Position numbers and translations under genes: made by a program. DNA of 64,000 nucleotides from JBBREP01 sp963716525 (lineage in GTDB: Bacteria; Actinomycetota; Acidimicrobiia; IMCC26256; PALSA-610): NCBI GenBank assembly GCA_963716525.1, contig OY970315.1, positions 4,030,001 to 4,094,000 on the forward strand, given 5' to 3'. Of this stretch, positions 43,639 to 52,808 are shown in pieces. Numbering within the stretch: position 1 is the first letter of the stretch; every line of letters starts with the position of its first letter. The notes under the pieces are model-generated. The model had not been told where the DNA came from. It did no database searches and saw nothing but the letters and a program-made list of their open reading frames with translations.

Positions 43639-46600
43639 ATGAGCGTTCGTCAAGTCGTGATACTCGGCGCCGGACGGGCCGTCACCGGCGCGGTTCCCTC
43701 CGCGGTCGTGGGCGTGGACGACGGCCATCGCGTCCTCGACTGGCAACTCGACGCGTTCAAGGCGCTCGGTGACTGCGACGTGTGCTTCGTCGCCGGCTAC
43801 CGCGCCGACGAGGTGATCGAGCGGTATCCCGATGTGCGCGTCGTGCTCAACCGCGAGTGGGAACGCACGGGCCCTGCGCACTCGCTCGGCCTTGCACCGA
43901 TCGACGAAGCGCACGATGTGTACGTGTGTTACTCCGACATCGTGTTCCGCCGCGCCGCGACCGTGGCGCTGGATCACGTCGACGGCGACCTCGTCGTCGC
44001 GGTCGACACGTCGTGGCGCGGCCGCTACGACGGCCGCGCCCGTCGCGACCTCGACACCGCCGAGAAGGTTTCGGTGAACGACTCGCGCGTGGTCCGCGTC
44101 GGGGCCGGCCTCGACACCATGCACGCCGACGCCGAGTTCGCCGGCGTCGTGCGGATGCGCGGCCGCGTGGCGCGAGCGGCCGGCGAAGCGATACGGACCG
44201 CCGCGCTGCCCCGCACTGCGGGCCTGCCCGACCTCATCAACCATCTGATCGGCCAGGGCGTGGAAGCCGTCGCGGTCGATCTGCACGGGCAGTGGGCCGA
44301 ACTCGACGCCAAGCAGGACCTCGCGCGCTTCGTGCTCGGCACGAAGGCCGAATCGCTCGAGCGCCTGCGCACGATGGAGCACGGCGCGGAGATTCCGCCG
44401 CTCGTGACGTTCACGCTCGAGGCCTGGCACAACCGGCGCGACGAACTCATCGCCCGGGCGCTCAGCGAGCTGCCGGGCGAACGGTTGATCGTGCGCAGCA
44501 GCGCCCTCGGCGAGGACGGTTGGCTCGAATCGCACGCCGGTCGTCACGAGAGCGTCGCCGGCGTCCACCGATCGAGCGAGGCCGTCGGCCGCGCGGTCGA
44601 CGACGTCTTCGCCTCGTACGAGAGCAGCGACGGTGAGCACCAGGTGCTCGTGCAGCCGATGCTCGAGGACGTCAGCATCGCGGGCGTCGTGATGACGCGT
44701 ACCCACGCGGCGTTCGCGCCCTACTACGTGATCAACTTCGACGACACCACGCACCGCACCGATGCGGTCACGAGCGGCCAGGACGCCCGCACGATCGTCG
44801 TCCATCGCGACGCCGGGCTGCTCACGAACGCGCCCGCGGCGCTCTCCGAGGTGCTGCAGGCCGTCCAGAACATCGAGAAGCTCGTGGGCCACGACTCGCT
44901 CGACATCGAGTTCGCGGTCACGTCCGACGACCGCGTGCACATCCTCCAGGTGCGCCCGATCGCCACCGCCCACGCGCCCGCGGCAGTCGACGACGAACAA
45001 GTGGGCGCGGCCATCACACGCGCTCGCCGCTATCTGGCGCAACGCGACCACGGCACGTTCACGCTGTTGGGCCGGCGCCCGCATCTCTCGGTGATGACCG
45101 ACTGGAACCCGGCCGAGATCATCGGCACCAAGCCCCGACGCCTCGCCACGAGCCTCTACCGCCATCTCGTCACCGACGAGGTGTGGGCCCGCCAGCGCGC
45201 CGAGTACGGGTACCGCGACGTGCGCCCCTGCCCCCTCCTCGTGGAGGTTGCCGGCCACCCGTACATCGACGTGCGCGCGTCGCTCAACTCCTTCGTGCCC
45301 GCTGCGCTCGACGCACGCACCGCGGCCCGCCTCGTCGACGCGTACCTCGATCGCCTGCACGAACACCCCGAGCTGCACGACAAGATCGAGTTCGAGGTGG
45401 CGTTCACCTGCGCCATCGCCGACTTCGACGCGCAGGCTGGCCGCCTGGCCGGCGCCGGGCTCGATGCCGGCGAGATCGCCGCGCTGCGCGACGCGCTGCG
45501 CGATGTGACCGCTGCCGGCATCGACCGGCTCGCCGCCGACGCCGCAGCAGTGGCGCCGCTCGACGCCGCCATCGGGCGCCTGCGCGCGGCCGGCCTCGCG
45601 CCGCTCGACGAGACCTACTACCAGCTCGAGCTCGTCCGCCGGGCCGGCACACCGGTGTTCGCGCACCTCGCCCGCGGCGCGTTCGTGGCCACGGCGCTCA
45701 TTCGTTCGTTCGAGCGCGCCGGCGTGCTCACCGAGGGCGACACCGCGGCGTTCCTGGTGTCGGTGCAGACGGTGCTCGGCCGCATGCGGGCCGACGCCGG
45801 CGCGGTGGCGAGCGGCGCGCTCGCGTGGGAGCAATTCGTGGACGCCTACGGCCATCTCCGTCCGGGCACGTACGACATCACCTCGCCGTCGTACCGGAGC
45901 GCACCCGACCTGTATCTGGGTCCGCTCGTCGAGCGCGCCCGGGAGGCGGTCGGTGTGCACCGCGACCACACCCAGGACGCCCCGGTGTGGAACGCCGCCA
46001 CGCGCCGGCGCGTCGACGCCGAGCTGGCGCGCATGGGGTTGGGGGTCGACTGCGAAGCGTTCCTCGCGTTCGCCGCCGCCGCGATCGCTGGCCGCGAAGA
46101 GTCGAAGTTCGTGTTCACGAAGGCGCTGAGCGCTGCGCTCGACTGCATCGCCGAGTTCGGCGCGGCACGCGGGCTCACCCGCGACGAGCTCGCGCTCGTA
46201 TCGATCGCCGATCTGCTGGCATGCCGCGACGTGCTCACCGACGAGATCGGCTTCCTGCGCGAGCGAGTGAGCGAGGGCCGCGCCGCGTTCGAGTTGATGC
46301 AGGGTGTGTGCCTGCCCGGCCAGATCACGTCCGACCGTGACGTGGTGTGCTTCGAGCAGCGCCGCGCCGAGCCGAACTTCGTGACCCAGTCGGTCGTCGA
46401 GGCCCGCGTCGCCACCGTGGGGCTCGGACCGGCGGCCGACGTCGACGGCCGCATCGTGCTCATCCCCAACGCCGATCCTGGTTTCGACTGGCTCCTCGCG
46501 CGGCCGATCGCCGGGCTGGTCACGATGTTCGGCGGCGCCAACTCGCACATGGCCGTGCGGGCGGCGGAGCTGCGCATGCCCGCGGCGATCGGCGTCGGTG

Positions 46601-46680
46601 AGGTGCTGTACGCCGAGCTCGAGCCGGCGACGGTCGTGCGGCTCGACTGCGCGAGCCGCCGGATCGGTTTCATTCGGTGA
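43639..46680 (+). CDS. Nucleotidyltransferase domain fused to PEP-synthase-like kinase (putative L-glutamine kinase)
   Basis: 1013 residues. Residues 1-245 resemble a sugar-type nucleotidyltransferase but the usual G-rich start is degenerate (VVILGAGRAVTGAVP); VCYSDIVFRRAATVAL retains the acidic residue. Residues about 260-470 are a PEP synthase/PPDK ATP-grasp domain (ERLIVRSSALGEDGW, VLVQPMLEDVSIAGVVMTRT, DIEFAVTSDDRVHILQVRPI). The C-terminus is the phosphohistidine domain, MFGGANSHMAVRAAELRMPA, with His about 970. No PEP/pyruvate barrel is apparent. This layout plus the next two genes matches the C. jejuni glutamine kinase (Cj1418 type). Other PEP-synthase-like phosphotransferases remain possible. 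The N-terminal fusion is the odd part. Confidence 0.8.
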   Translation: MSVRQVVILGAGRAVTGAVPSAVVGVDDGHRVLDWQLDAFKALGDCDVCFVAGYRADEVIERYPDVRVVLNREWERTGPAHSLGLAPIDEAHDVYVCYSDIVFRRAATVALDHVDGDLVVAVDTSWRGRYDGRARRDLDTAEKVSVNDSRVVRVGAGLDTMHADAEFAGVVRMRGRVARAAGEAIRTAALPRTAGLPDLINHLIGQGVEAVAVDLHGQWAELDAKQDLARFVLGTKAESLERLRTMEHGAEIPPLVTFTLEAWHNRRDELIARALSELPGERLIVRSSALGEDGWLESHAGRHESVAGVHRSSEAVGRAVDDVFASYESSDGEHQVLVQPMLEDVSIAGVVMTRTHAAFAPYYVINFDDTTHRTDAVTSGQDARTIVVHRDAGLLTNAPAALSEVLQAVQNIEKLVGHDSLDIEFAVTSDDRVHILQVRPIATAHAPAAVDDEQVGAAITRARRYLAQRDHGTFTLLGRRPHLSVMTDWNPAEIIGTKPRRLATSLYRHLVTDEVWARQRAEYGYRDVRPCPLLVEVAGHPYIDVRASLNSFVPAALDARTAARLVDAYLDRLHEHPELHDKIEFEVAFTCAIADFDAQAGRLAGAGLDAGEIAALRDALRDVTAAGIDRLAADAAAVAPLDAAIGRLRAAGLAPLDETYYQLELVRRAGTPVFAHLARGAFVATALIRSFERAGVLTEGDTAAFLVSVQTVLGRMRADAGAVASGALAWEQFVDAYGHLRPGTYDITSPSYRSAPDLYLGPLVERAREAVGVHRDHTQDAPVWNAATRRRVDAELARMGLGVDCEAFLAFAAAAIAGREESKFVFTKALSAALDCIAEFGAARGLTRDELALVSIADLLACRDVLTDEIGFLRERVSEGRAAFELMQGVCLPGQITSDRDVVCFEQRRAEPNFVTQSVVEARVATVGLGPAADVDGRIVLIPNADPGFDWLLARPIAGLVTMFGGANSHMAVRAAELRMPAAIGVGEVLYAELEPATVVRLDCASRRIGFIR

Positions 46681-47348
46681 ACCGGGCACCACGCGTCGGC
46701 CTCACCCAGCGCGTCGACGACATCGCCGGGCGCGGCGAGCGCCGCGACGCGCTCGACCAGGCATGGGCGGCGGGACTGTCGGGGCTCGACATGATCGCGG
46801 TCCCGGTCCCGAACGGGGCCGGCGACGTAGCCGGGTTCGTCGACGCGTTCGCGCTCGACATGCTCGTGCTCACCGGCGGCAACGACGTGGCGTCGTTGCC
46901 CGGCGCGGCCAACGCCGCGCCCGAGCGCGACGCCACCGAGCGGGCCCTGCTGGCCGTCGCCCGCGAACGCGCACTTCCCGTGCTCGGCGTGTGCCGGGGC
47001 ATGCAGATGATGATTGTCGACGGTGGCGGCCGCCTCGTCCGCGCCGGCGGTCACGTGCGCACCGCGCACGCGCTGCACACGATGCCGGGCGACAGTCTCC
47101 CGCTGCGCGACGGCCGGGCCGTGAACTCGTTCCACGAGTGGAGCGCGACGCCGGACGCGTTGCCGGCCGGTTTCGTGCCGGTGGCGACCGCGCCCGACGG
47201 CACGGTCGAGGCCATGCAGCACGTCGACCTGCCCCAGGTGGCGATCATGTGGCATCCGGAGCGCCCCGACCCCACCTCGGGCGCGCCGTGGGTCGACGAC
47301 GATCTCGCGCTCGTGCGGCGCGTGCTGCACACCGCGGTCGGGCGCTGA
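46677..47348 (+). CDS. Class I glutamine amidotransferase-like hydrolase (putative gamma-glutamyl-CDP-amidate hydrolase)
   Basis: 223 residues. GATase class I nucleophile VLGVCRGMQMMIVDGGG, and His/Glu in IMWHPERPD. The group is gamma-glutamyl hydrolase (PuuD-like). In C. jejuni the equivalent enzyme (Cj1417) removes glutamate from L-glutamyl-CDP-amidate to free CDP-amidate. GTGA overlap with the preceding gene and TGATG overlap with the next indicate one tightly coupled unit. Confidence 0.8.
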   Translation: MNRAPRVGLTQRVDDIAGRGERRDALDQAWAAGLSGLDMIAVPVPNGAGDVAGFVDAFALDMLVLTGGNDVASLPGAANAAPERDATERALLAVARERALPVLGVCRGMQMMIVDGGGRLVRAGGHVRTAHALHTMPGDSLPLRDGRAVNSFHEWSATPDALPAGFVPVATAPDGTVEAMQHVDLPQVAIMWHPERPDPTSGAPWVDDDLALVRRVLHTAVGR

Positions 47349-48127
47349 TGCGCGCGGTGCTGCTCGCGGCCGGCGAGGGGACGCGGCTGCGCCCCCACAC
47401 GCTCGACCGGCCGAAGTGCCTGGTGGAGCTCGGGGGGAAGCCGCTGCTCACCTGGCAGGTGGGGGCACTGCGCCGCGCCGGCGTCACCGACGTCACGGTC
47501 GTGACGGGTTACAAGGCCGAGCGGATCGAGGCGCTCGGGCTGGCGACGCGCCACAACGCCCGCTACGCCACCACCAACATGGTGACGAGCCTCATGTCCG
47601 CGCGCGACCTGCTCGACGGCCGCGACGACGTGATCGTGGGCTACGGCGACCTCGTGTACGAGTCCCGCGTGATCGCGGCCGCGGCGGCCTTCGACGCGCC
47701 GCTTGCCGTCACCGTCGACCGCGAGTGGAAGCGGCTGTGGCAGCTACGGATGGCCGACCCGCTCGACGACGCCGAGACGCTGCGCATCGACGGCGACGGG
47801 AACCTGGTGGAGCTCGGTCGCCGGCCGTCGAGCCTCGAGGAGATCGAGGCCCAGTACATGGGCATCATCGCCATTCGCGCCGACGCCGCGAAGGAGATCG
47901 TGTCCTTCTACGATGCGCTGCCCGAGGAGGGTCCGTACGACGGGCGCGACCGCGACAACATGTACATGACGAGCTTCCTGCAACAGCTGATCGACCACCG
48001 CGTGCCCGTGCACGCCGTGGTCGTCGATGGGGGCTGGCTCGAGATCGACACGGCAGCCGAGCTCGATGGGTACGAGTCGCTGCGCCAACGCGGCGAGCTC
48101 GCGGCCTACTGCGAGCTGGGAGCCTGA
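47348..48127 (+). CDS. Nucleotidyltransferase (putative CTP:phosphoglutamine cytidylyltransferase)
   Basis: 259 residues. LLAAGEGTRLRPHTLDRPKC is a complete sugar-nucleotidyltransferase signature, followed by VTVVTGYKAERIEALG, ARYATTNMVTSLMSARDLL and DVIVGYGDLVYESRVI, with EIDTAAELDGYESL near the end. LicC-type phosphocholine cytidylyltransferases and Cj1416-type phosphoglutamine cytidylyltransferases share this fold. The neighbouring kinase and amidotransferase favour the latter. Confidence 0.78.
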   Translation: MRAVLLAAGEGTRLRPHTLDRPKCLVELGGKPLLTWQVGALRRAGVTDVTVVTGYKAERIEALGLATRHNARYATTNMVTSLMSARDLLDGRDDVIVGYGDLVYESRVIAAAAAFDAPLAVTVDREWKRLWQLRMADPLDDAETLRIDGDGNLVELGRRPSSLEEIEAQYMGIIAIRADAAKEIVSFYDALPEEGPYDGRDRDNMYMTSFLQQLIDHRVPVHAVVVDGGWLEIDTAAELDGYESLRQRGELAAYCELGA

Positions 48128-48132
48128 TCGCC

Positions 48133-49338
48133 GTGGCCCTGTTCTCCCGCACACCGAAGGGGCCAAAGCGGCCCGGCCGCAAGGACTTCGAGAAGAGCCC
48201 GCCGGCCACGCGAGCCATCGTGTTCTATGCCGAGAACGGTGACACGTGGCCGCACTACGAACCGATCGTGCAGGCCCTGCGGGCCGACGGCCGCGAGCTC
48301 TCCTACCTCACGTCGAGTCCCGACGACCCGATCTTCGACCGCGCCGATCCCGGTATCCACAGCTTCGAGATCGGCGAAGGGGTGGGCCGCTCGTTCTGCT
48401 TCCAGACGATGGAGACCGGCGTGGTCGTGGCCAGCCTGCCGCAGCTCGGCAGCGCGCTGCTGCCCAAGTCGCGCCGGGCGCCGGCGCTCGGCACGCAATA
48501 CGTGCATGTGTTCCACTCGATGGTGAGCACACACATGATCTACGAGCCCGACGCGTACGACCATTACGACACCGTGCTCTGCGTGGGGCCGTACATGGTC
48601 GACGAGATCCGCAAGCGCGAGGAACTCGCTCGCACGCCGGCCAAGGAGCTGCTCCCCCACGGCTACGGGCGGCTCGACAGCATCCTCGAACAAGCCGGGG
48701 CACGCTCGACGGCCCCGGCCCCGGCCCCCGCGGGCGGGCCGCCGGTGGTGCTCGTGGCACCGTCGTGGGGGCCGACGTGCCTGTTCGAGACGTGCGGCGT
48801 GGAGCTGGTCACCACGTTGCTCGACGCCGGCTTCGAGGTGATCGCCCGCCCGCACCCGATGACGAGGAAGCGCTCACCGCAGGCCTACGACGACCTCGTG
48901 CGCCGCCTCGAAGGCCGCGAGCGCTGCACGCTCGACACCGACATCAGCAGCCAGGCGGCGCTGCAGCGTGCCGATGTGATGATCAGCGACTGGTCGGGCG
49001 CGGCCCTCGAGTACGCGTTCGGGTTGGGGCGGCCCGTCGTGTACATGGACGTGCCCCGCAAGGTGAACAACCCCGAGTACGAGCGCATCGGCATCGAGCC
49101 GTTCGAGGCGTCGGTGCGGGAACGGATCGGGTTCGTCGCCTCGCCGTCCGACCTGGCGGCGCTGCCCGCGCTCGTGGGCGACGCGTGCGAGCGCGCGCGC
49201 GCCGGCGAGATGCGGGACCGGATCGCGGCCGTGCGCGACGAGTGCGTGTACAACGTCGGGAGCAGCGGCCGGGCCGCGGCCGACGTGGTCGCGGCGAAGG
49301 CCGACGCCTATCTCGCCCGGGCCGGGGCGGGCCGATGA
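48133..49338 (+). CDS. CDP-glycerol glycerophosphotransferase family protein
   Basis: 401 residues from GTG 48133. A Glyphos_transf (TagB/TagF) type: FYAENGDTWPHYEPIVQALR, TQYVHVFHSMVSTHMIYEPD, VLVAPSWGPTCLFE, FEVIARPHPMT and DVMISDWSGAALEYAFGLGRP. The family transfers phospho-alcohols from CDP donors. In this operon it could move a CDP-activated phosphoramidate or polyol phosphate to a glycan; the donor is not proven. It starts 5 bp after the nucleotidyltransferase. Confidence 0.85.
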   Translation: MALFSRTPKGPKRPGRKDFEKSPPATRAIVFYAENGDTWPHYEPIVQALRADGRELSYLTSSPDDPIFDRADPGIHSFEIGEGVGRSFCFQTMETGVVVASLPQLGSALLPKSRRAPALGTQYVHVFHSMVSTHMIYEPDAYDHYDTVLCVGPYMVDEIRKREELARTPAKELLPHGYGRLDSILEQAGARSTAPAPAPAGGPPVVLVAPSWGPTCLFETCGVELVTTLLDAGFEVIARPHPMTRKRSPQAYDDLVRRLEGRERCTLDTDISSQAALQRADVMISDWSGAALEYAFGLGRPVVYMDVPRKVNNPEYERIGIEPFEASVRERIGFVASPSDLAALPALVGDACERARAGEMRDRIAAVRDECVYNVGSSGRAAADVVAAKADAYLARAGAGR

Positions 49339-49845
49339 TCGACCGCGGCGACCTGTTCACGGCACTGCAGTCCGCGCGCACAGCCACAGCCACAGCCACA
49401 GCCGCAGCACGCCGGTCCGCCGGCCGCGGGCACGATCTCGGTGACCGCGAAGGTGCAGGCGTGGCTGGAGCGCGGACCGCAGCGGTTCGACGGCGACGAC
49501 CGCGCCGACCTCGACGCGCTGTGCCGCCAGATCGACGTGCGCCGCAAGGTCTCCACCGCGTACGCGCCGGGATGGAAGCGGGTGGACGGCGAGACGCAGG
49601 TGCCCGCGCCCGTGCTGGCCGGCCTGGTGGCCGTGCTGCTCGGCAACGCCATCGCGATCGGAGCACCCGGTGAGGGCGGCGCGCTGAACGACGGCTGGGG
49701 CCTGAAGTGCGTCAACTCGGCGCTGAAGGCACTCGACCTCCAACCCGACGCTCCGCAGGCACCGGCGCTGCGGGCGTGGGCGATGGAGCGGCTCGACGCG
49801 TTGCGCCGTGCCGGCGACGTGCAGGCTGCGGGCGGCTCCTCGTGA
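49335..49845 (+). CDS. Hypothetical protein, frame disruption at a CACAGC repeat
   Basis: About 169 residues if one extra base between 49380 and 49425 is removed; MIDRGDLFTALQSA is in the first frame, AGTISVTAKVQAWLERGPQRF onward in the second. The shift coincides with a CACAGC microsatellite (49378-49405). The second part (DALCRQIDVRRKVSTAYAPG, LAGLVAVLLGNAIAIGAPGE) matches nothing I recognise. It overlaps the previous stop (ATGA) and the next start (GTGA), so it belongs to the operon. Confidence 0.55.
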
Positions 49846-51578
49846 CGCAGATCGTCGAGCTGCCGCTCACCGTGCTCGCGTGGGAAGGGCCGCAGGCGCG
49901 CGCGTACCTCACGCGCATGCGGCGCGCCGGCCTTCGTGCCCGCACCATCGTGTTGATGGTGCACGATCCCCGCCGTACCGGCCGCGCGGCGTCCCTCGCG
50001 GTGTCGCGCCCGGCGCTCCTCGCCCGTGCCGAACGGGCCCAGGATCGCTCGCACAACTTCCATCCGTACGCGATCCGCCGGCAGCATCCCGAGCTCGTCG
50101 AACGGATCGGCGAGGCGATGAGCGGCATCGTCCGCACGCCGATGGCCCTCTACGACGACATGTACTCGGCGTTCTCCTACGACGAGCACGCCGACTCCGT
50201 CGTGCGGGTGGCCGCGGCGTCGTACAAGGAGCCGGTTCTCGCCGGCGCCCTGCGCGGTGCCGGTGCGCAGACGGTGCTGTTCACCGGGGGCGGCATCGTG
50301 CCCGCTTCCCTGTTCGAGCTGCCGGGAACCCGGTTCGTGCACGTGCACACGGGTTACCTCCCGCACGTGCGCGGGGCCGACGTGCTTTTGTGGTCGCTGC
50401 TCGCGCGCGGCCGGCCCGGCGTGTCGGCGTTCTTCATGACACCCGGTCTCGACGACGGTGACGTGCTGGCGGCACGCGAGCTCGATCCGCTCGAGATCCG
50501 GCTGCCGCCCGGCCCGCGGCTCGACGATGACACGCTGTACCGGGCGCTGTTCTCGTTCGTCGATCCGCTGCTGCGCGCCGAGCTCCTCGTGAGCGATGTG
50601 CTCGAACCGGCGGCCACCGACCTCGACGCGCTGCACGGCACGCCGCAGGACCTGTCCACCGGGATCACGTACCACTTCATGCATCGCGTGGTCCGCTCCC
50701 GCGCCCTCCACGCGCTCTATGTGGCACCGCCGGAGCAGCGAACCACCGGGCGGGTGGGCGACACCGTCGGCCGGCCGTCGAGCTACCGCAAGTACTACGA
50801 CAAGCCCTCGTTCCTCGCGCCGCTGCGCTTCACCGCCGACGCCCGGCGGGCGTCGTCACCCACACGCGCGCTGAGCATCGAGAACCGCAGGCACGATTAC
50901 CCGAAGCTGGCCGATAAGCCGGAGCTGCGGGCACTGCACCGCGACCTCAACATCCAGCTGGCGCTGCAGGACGAGCTCTGGGACAGCTACGACTACGGCG
51001 AGGGCTACTACTACCAGTCGTCGGCCGCGCTCGGGATCACCGGCCTGCGCGACACCGACGCCCGCGTCGCGTCGTACGGTCTGCGCGATCTCGTGCGCGG
51101 GCGCACCGTGCTCGAGATCGGCTGCAACAGCGGGTTCCTCTCGCTCGCGATCGCGCCGGACGCCACTCGGGTGCTCGGCTTCGAGATCAACCCCTACCTC
51201 ATCGCGATCGCGGAGCGCGCCGCGCAGTTCCTCGCCGTCACGAACGTGGACTTCGTCGCGTGCGCGTTCGAGGACCTGTCGACCGGCGAGCAGTTCGACG
51301 ACGTGCTGTCGTTCGCGAACCACCACACCTACGACGGCAACACCCGCCAATCGCTCGAGGAGTACTTCGCCCGCTGCCACGCGCACACCCGGCCCGGCGG
51401 GCGGCTGATCTTCGAGTCGCACCCACCCGAGCTCGAAGGCAACGGTTTCGGCCGTACCCGGGCGATCATCGAGCGCTACTACGACCTCACCCGCGACGAG
51501 GTCCACCAGTTCGGCACGCACCTCGACGCGGGGCGCCGGTTCCTCGTGGGCACCCGGCGCGACGAGGTGCACGCGTAA
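49842..51578 (+). CDS. Formyltransferase-like domain fused to SAM methyltransferase
   Basis: 578 residues from GTG 49842. The N-terminal half shows formyltransferase features: RFVHVHTGYLPHVRGADVLLW, then VSAFFMTPGLDDGDVLAARE. In Fmt-like enzymes this region is N-x-H...D; here the Asn position is His, while His and Asp are kept. The C-terminal half, from about residue 400, is a methyltransferase (TVLEIGCNSGFLSLAIAPDA, VLGFEINPYLIAIAERAAQF, FDDVLSFANHHTYDGN). In C. jejuni the phosphoramidate is O-methylated, so the methyltransferase half could play that part; inference only. Confidence 0.75.
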   Translation: MTQIVELPLTVLAWEGPQARAYLTRMRRAGLRARTIVLMVHDPRRTGRAASLAVSRPALLARAERAQDRSHNFHPYAIRRQHPELVERIGEAMSGIVRTPMALYDDMYSAFSYDEHADSVVRVAAASYKEPVLAGALRGAGAQTVLFTGGGIVPASLFELPGTRFVHVHTGYLPHVRGADVLLWSLLARGRPGVSAFFMTPGLDDGDVLAARELDPLEIRLPPGPRLDDDTLYRALFSFVDPLLRAELLVSDVLEPAATDLDALHGTPQDLSTGITYHFMHRVVRSRALHALYVAPPEQRTTGRVGDTVGRPSSYRKYYDKPSFLAPLRFTADARRASSPTRALSIENRRHDYPKLADKPELRALHRDLNIQLALQDELWDSYDYGEGYYYQSSAALGITGLRDTDARVASYGLRDLVRGRTVLEIGCNSGFLSLAIAPDATRVLGFEINPYLIAIAERAAQFLAVTNVDFVACAFEDLSTGEQFDDVLSFANHHTYDGNTRQSLEEYFARCHAHTRPGGRLIFESHPPELEGNGFGRTRAIIERYYDLTRDEVHQFGTHLDAGRRFLVGTRRDEVHA

Positions 51579-51672
51579 CATGCCGACGCTCAGCGTTCAG
51601 GATTCCACAGACCCGGCCCGGCACGCGCCGGCGCGTTGACAGCGGCCCCACCCACCACAACACTTACTCGCC

Positions 51673-52799
51673 ATGCCATCGCCCGTCCGCCGCCTCATGT
51701 TCCGCTACCGGCGCTGGCAGTACAAGCGGGAGATGGCGCTTCCCACACCGAACTCGCCCAGGCCGCACAGCCGCACGCACGAAGCGCGCCGCACGGTGGA
51801 CAAGCTCACCCACCCGCGCCGCACGCTCGTCCACGCCTACGAGCGCCGCGTGTCGTCCCGCCCCGCGCCGCCTCCCCGCAGCGAGGCCGAGCTGCACGGT
51901 GGCCGGATCCACCGTCGCTACGTGCGCACCCGCATCGCGCTCAGCAACTTCGTGCACGATTTCCCGGAGCGGCCGATCGTCTTCCAGCTCCTCACGTGCG
52001 CGGTGGTCGGCGTCGTCGTCGGCGGTGTGGGGCTCACCGGGTATCACGCCCTGCGGTCGAAGCCGAAGCCGCGGGGCGACGTGCTCGCGGCGTTCGGCGA
52101 CGCGAGCACGTTCTATACAGCGGCCCGGGAAGACACGAAGAAGGGTGCGGTGCGGGTGCTCGTGGCCGGCGACGGCTCCGTCTACCACGCGGCGGAACCG
52201 GTCGGGAACGACATCACGACGGGCGGCATCCACGCGGTGGGCCTCACCGCCGGCGGGTGCGGCATCGGCAGCAGCGACATCCTCATCGGCACGCGCCACG
52301 TGACGCTCGACAGGCCGTGCTCCGCCGGATGGCAGAAGGCGTACGCCACCACGGTGAGCCAGTACAAGCCGGCCGTGAGCGTGCTGATGACCGGCTACTC
52401 TCGAGGAATACGGCCAGATCGTCGGCGGCAAGACGCTCGAGCCCCGCTCGCCCGAGTGGCGCACCTACATGACCCACCAGCTCGATGCGGCCCGTGCCGC
52501 GCTCACGGGCGGCGGCGCCCGCCTCGTGCTCGTGAACCTTCCGTGCGACCGCCCGCCGGCCGGCAACCTGCTGCGCGCCTACGTCAACGAGCTCTGGCGC
52601 GAGTACGCGCAGGCCCACGCCCCCCAGGTGGTGCTCGCCGACCTCAGCGCCGTGACCTGCCGCGGCGGCCAGATCGCGCACACAAAGACCGGCAAGCCGC
52701 TCCTCGACAAGCGGAACGCTGCTCACGGCCGACGGCATCTTCGTGTTCTGGCACTGGCTCGCGAGCGTCACGCAGCCGCTCGCCGGCGCGGCGAAGTAG
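51673..52799 (+). CDS. Membrane-anchored SGNH-hydrolase-like protein, two frame disruptions
   Basis: About 375 residues across breaks near 52403 and 52720. The N-terminal basic cytoplasmic region is followed by a membrane segment (IVFQLLTCAVVGVVVGGVGL) and an extracytoplasmic domain: VLVAGDGSVYHAAEP (GDS-like but with an extra Gly), PAVSVLMTGY, the restored LEEYGQIVGGKTLEPRSPEW, RLVLVNLPCDRPPAGNLLRA, and the terminal LLTADGIFVFWHWLASV. SGNH domains of this kind add or remove acyl groups from surface glycans. It is the fifth gene after the YLDPGSG protein, in the same direction. Confidence 0.65.
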
Positions 52800-52808
52800 G
52801 CCCGCGCG

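Noticed and set aside
42883..46692. A 1269-residue open frame antisense to the kinase fusion
   Set aside because: High GC leaves long stop-free antisense frames; its composition (Arg/His/Val-rich, no domains) is a shadow of the real gene, whose motifs are clear.
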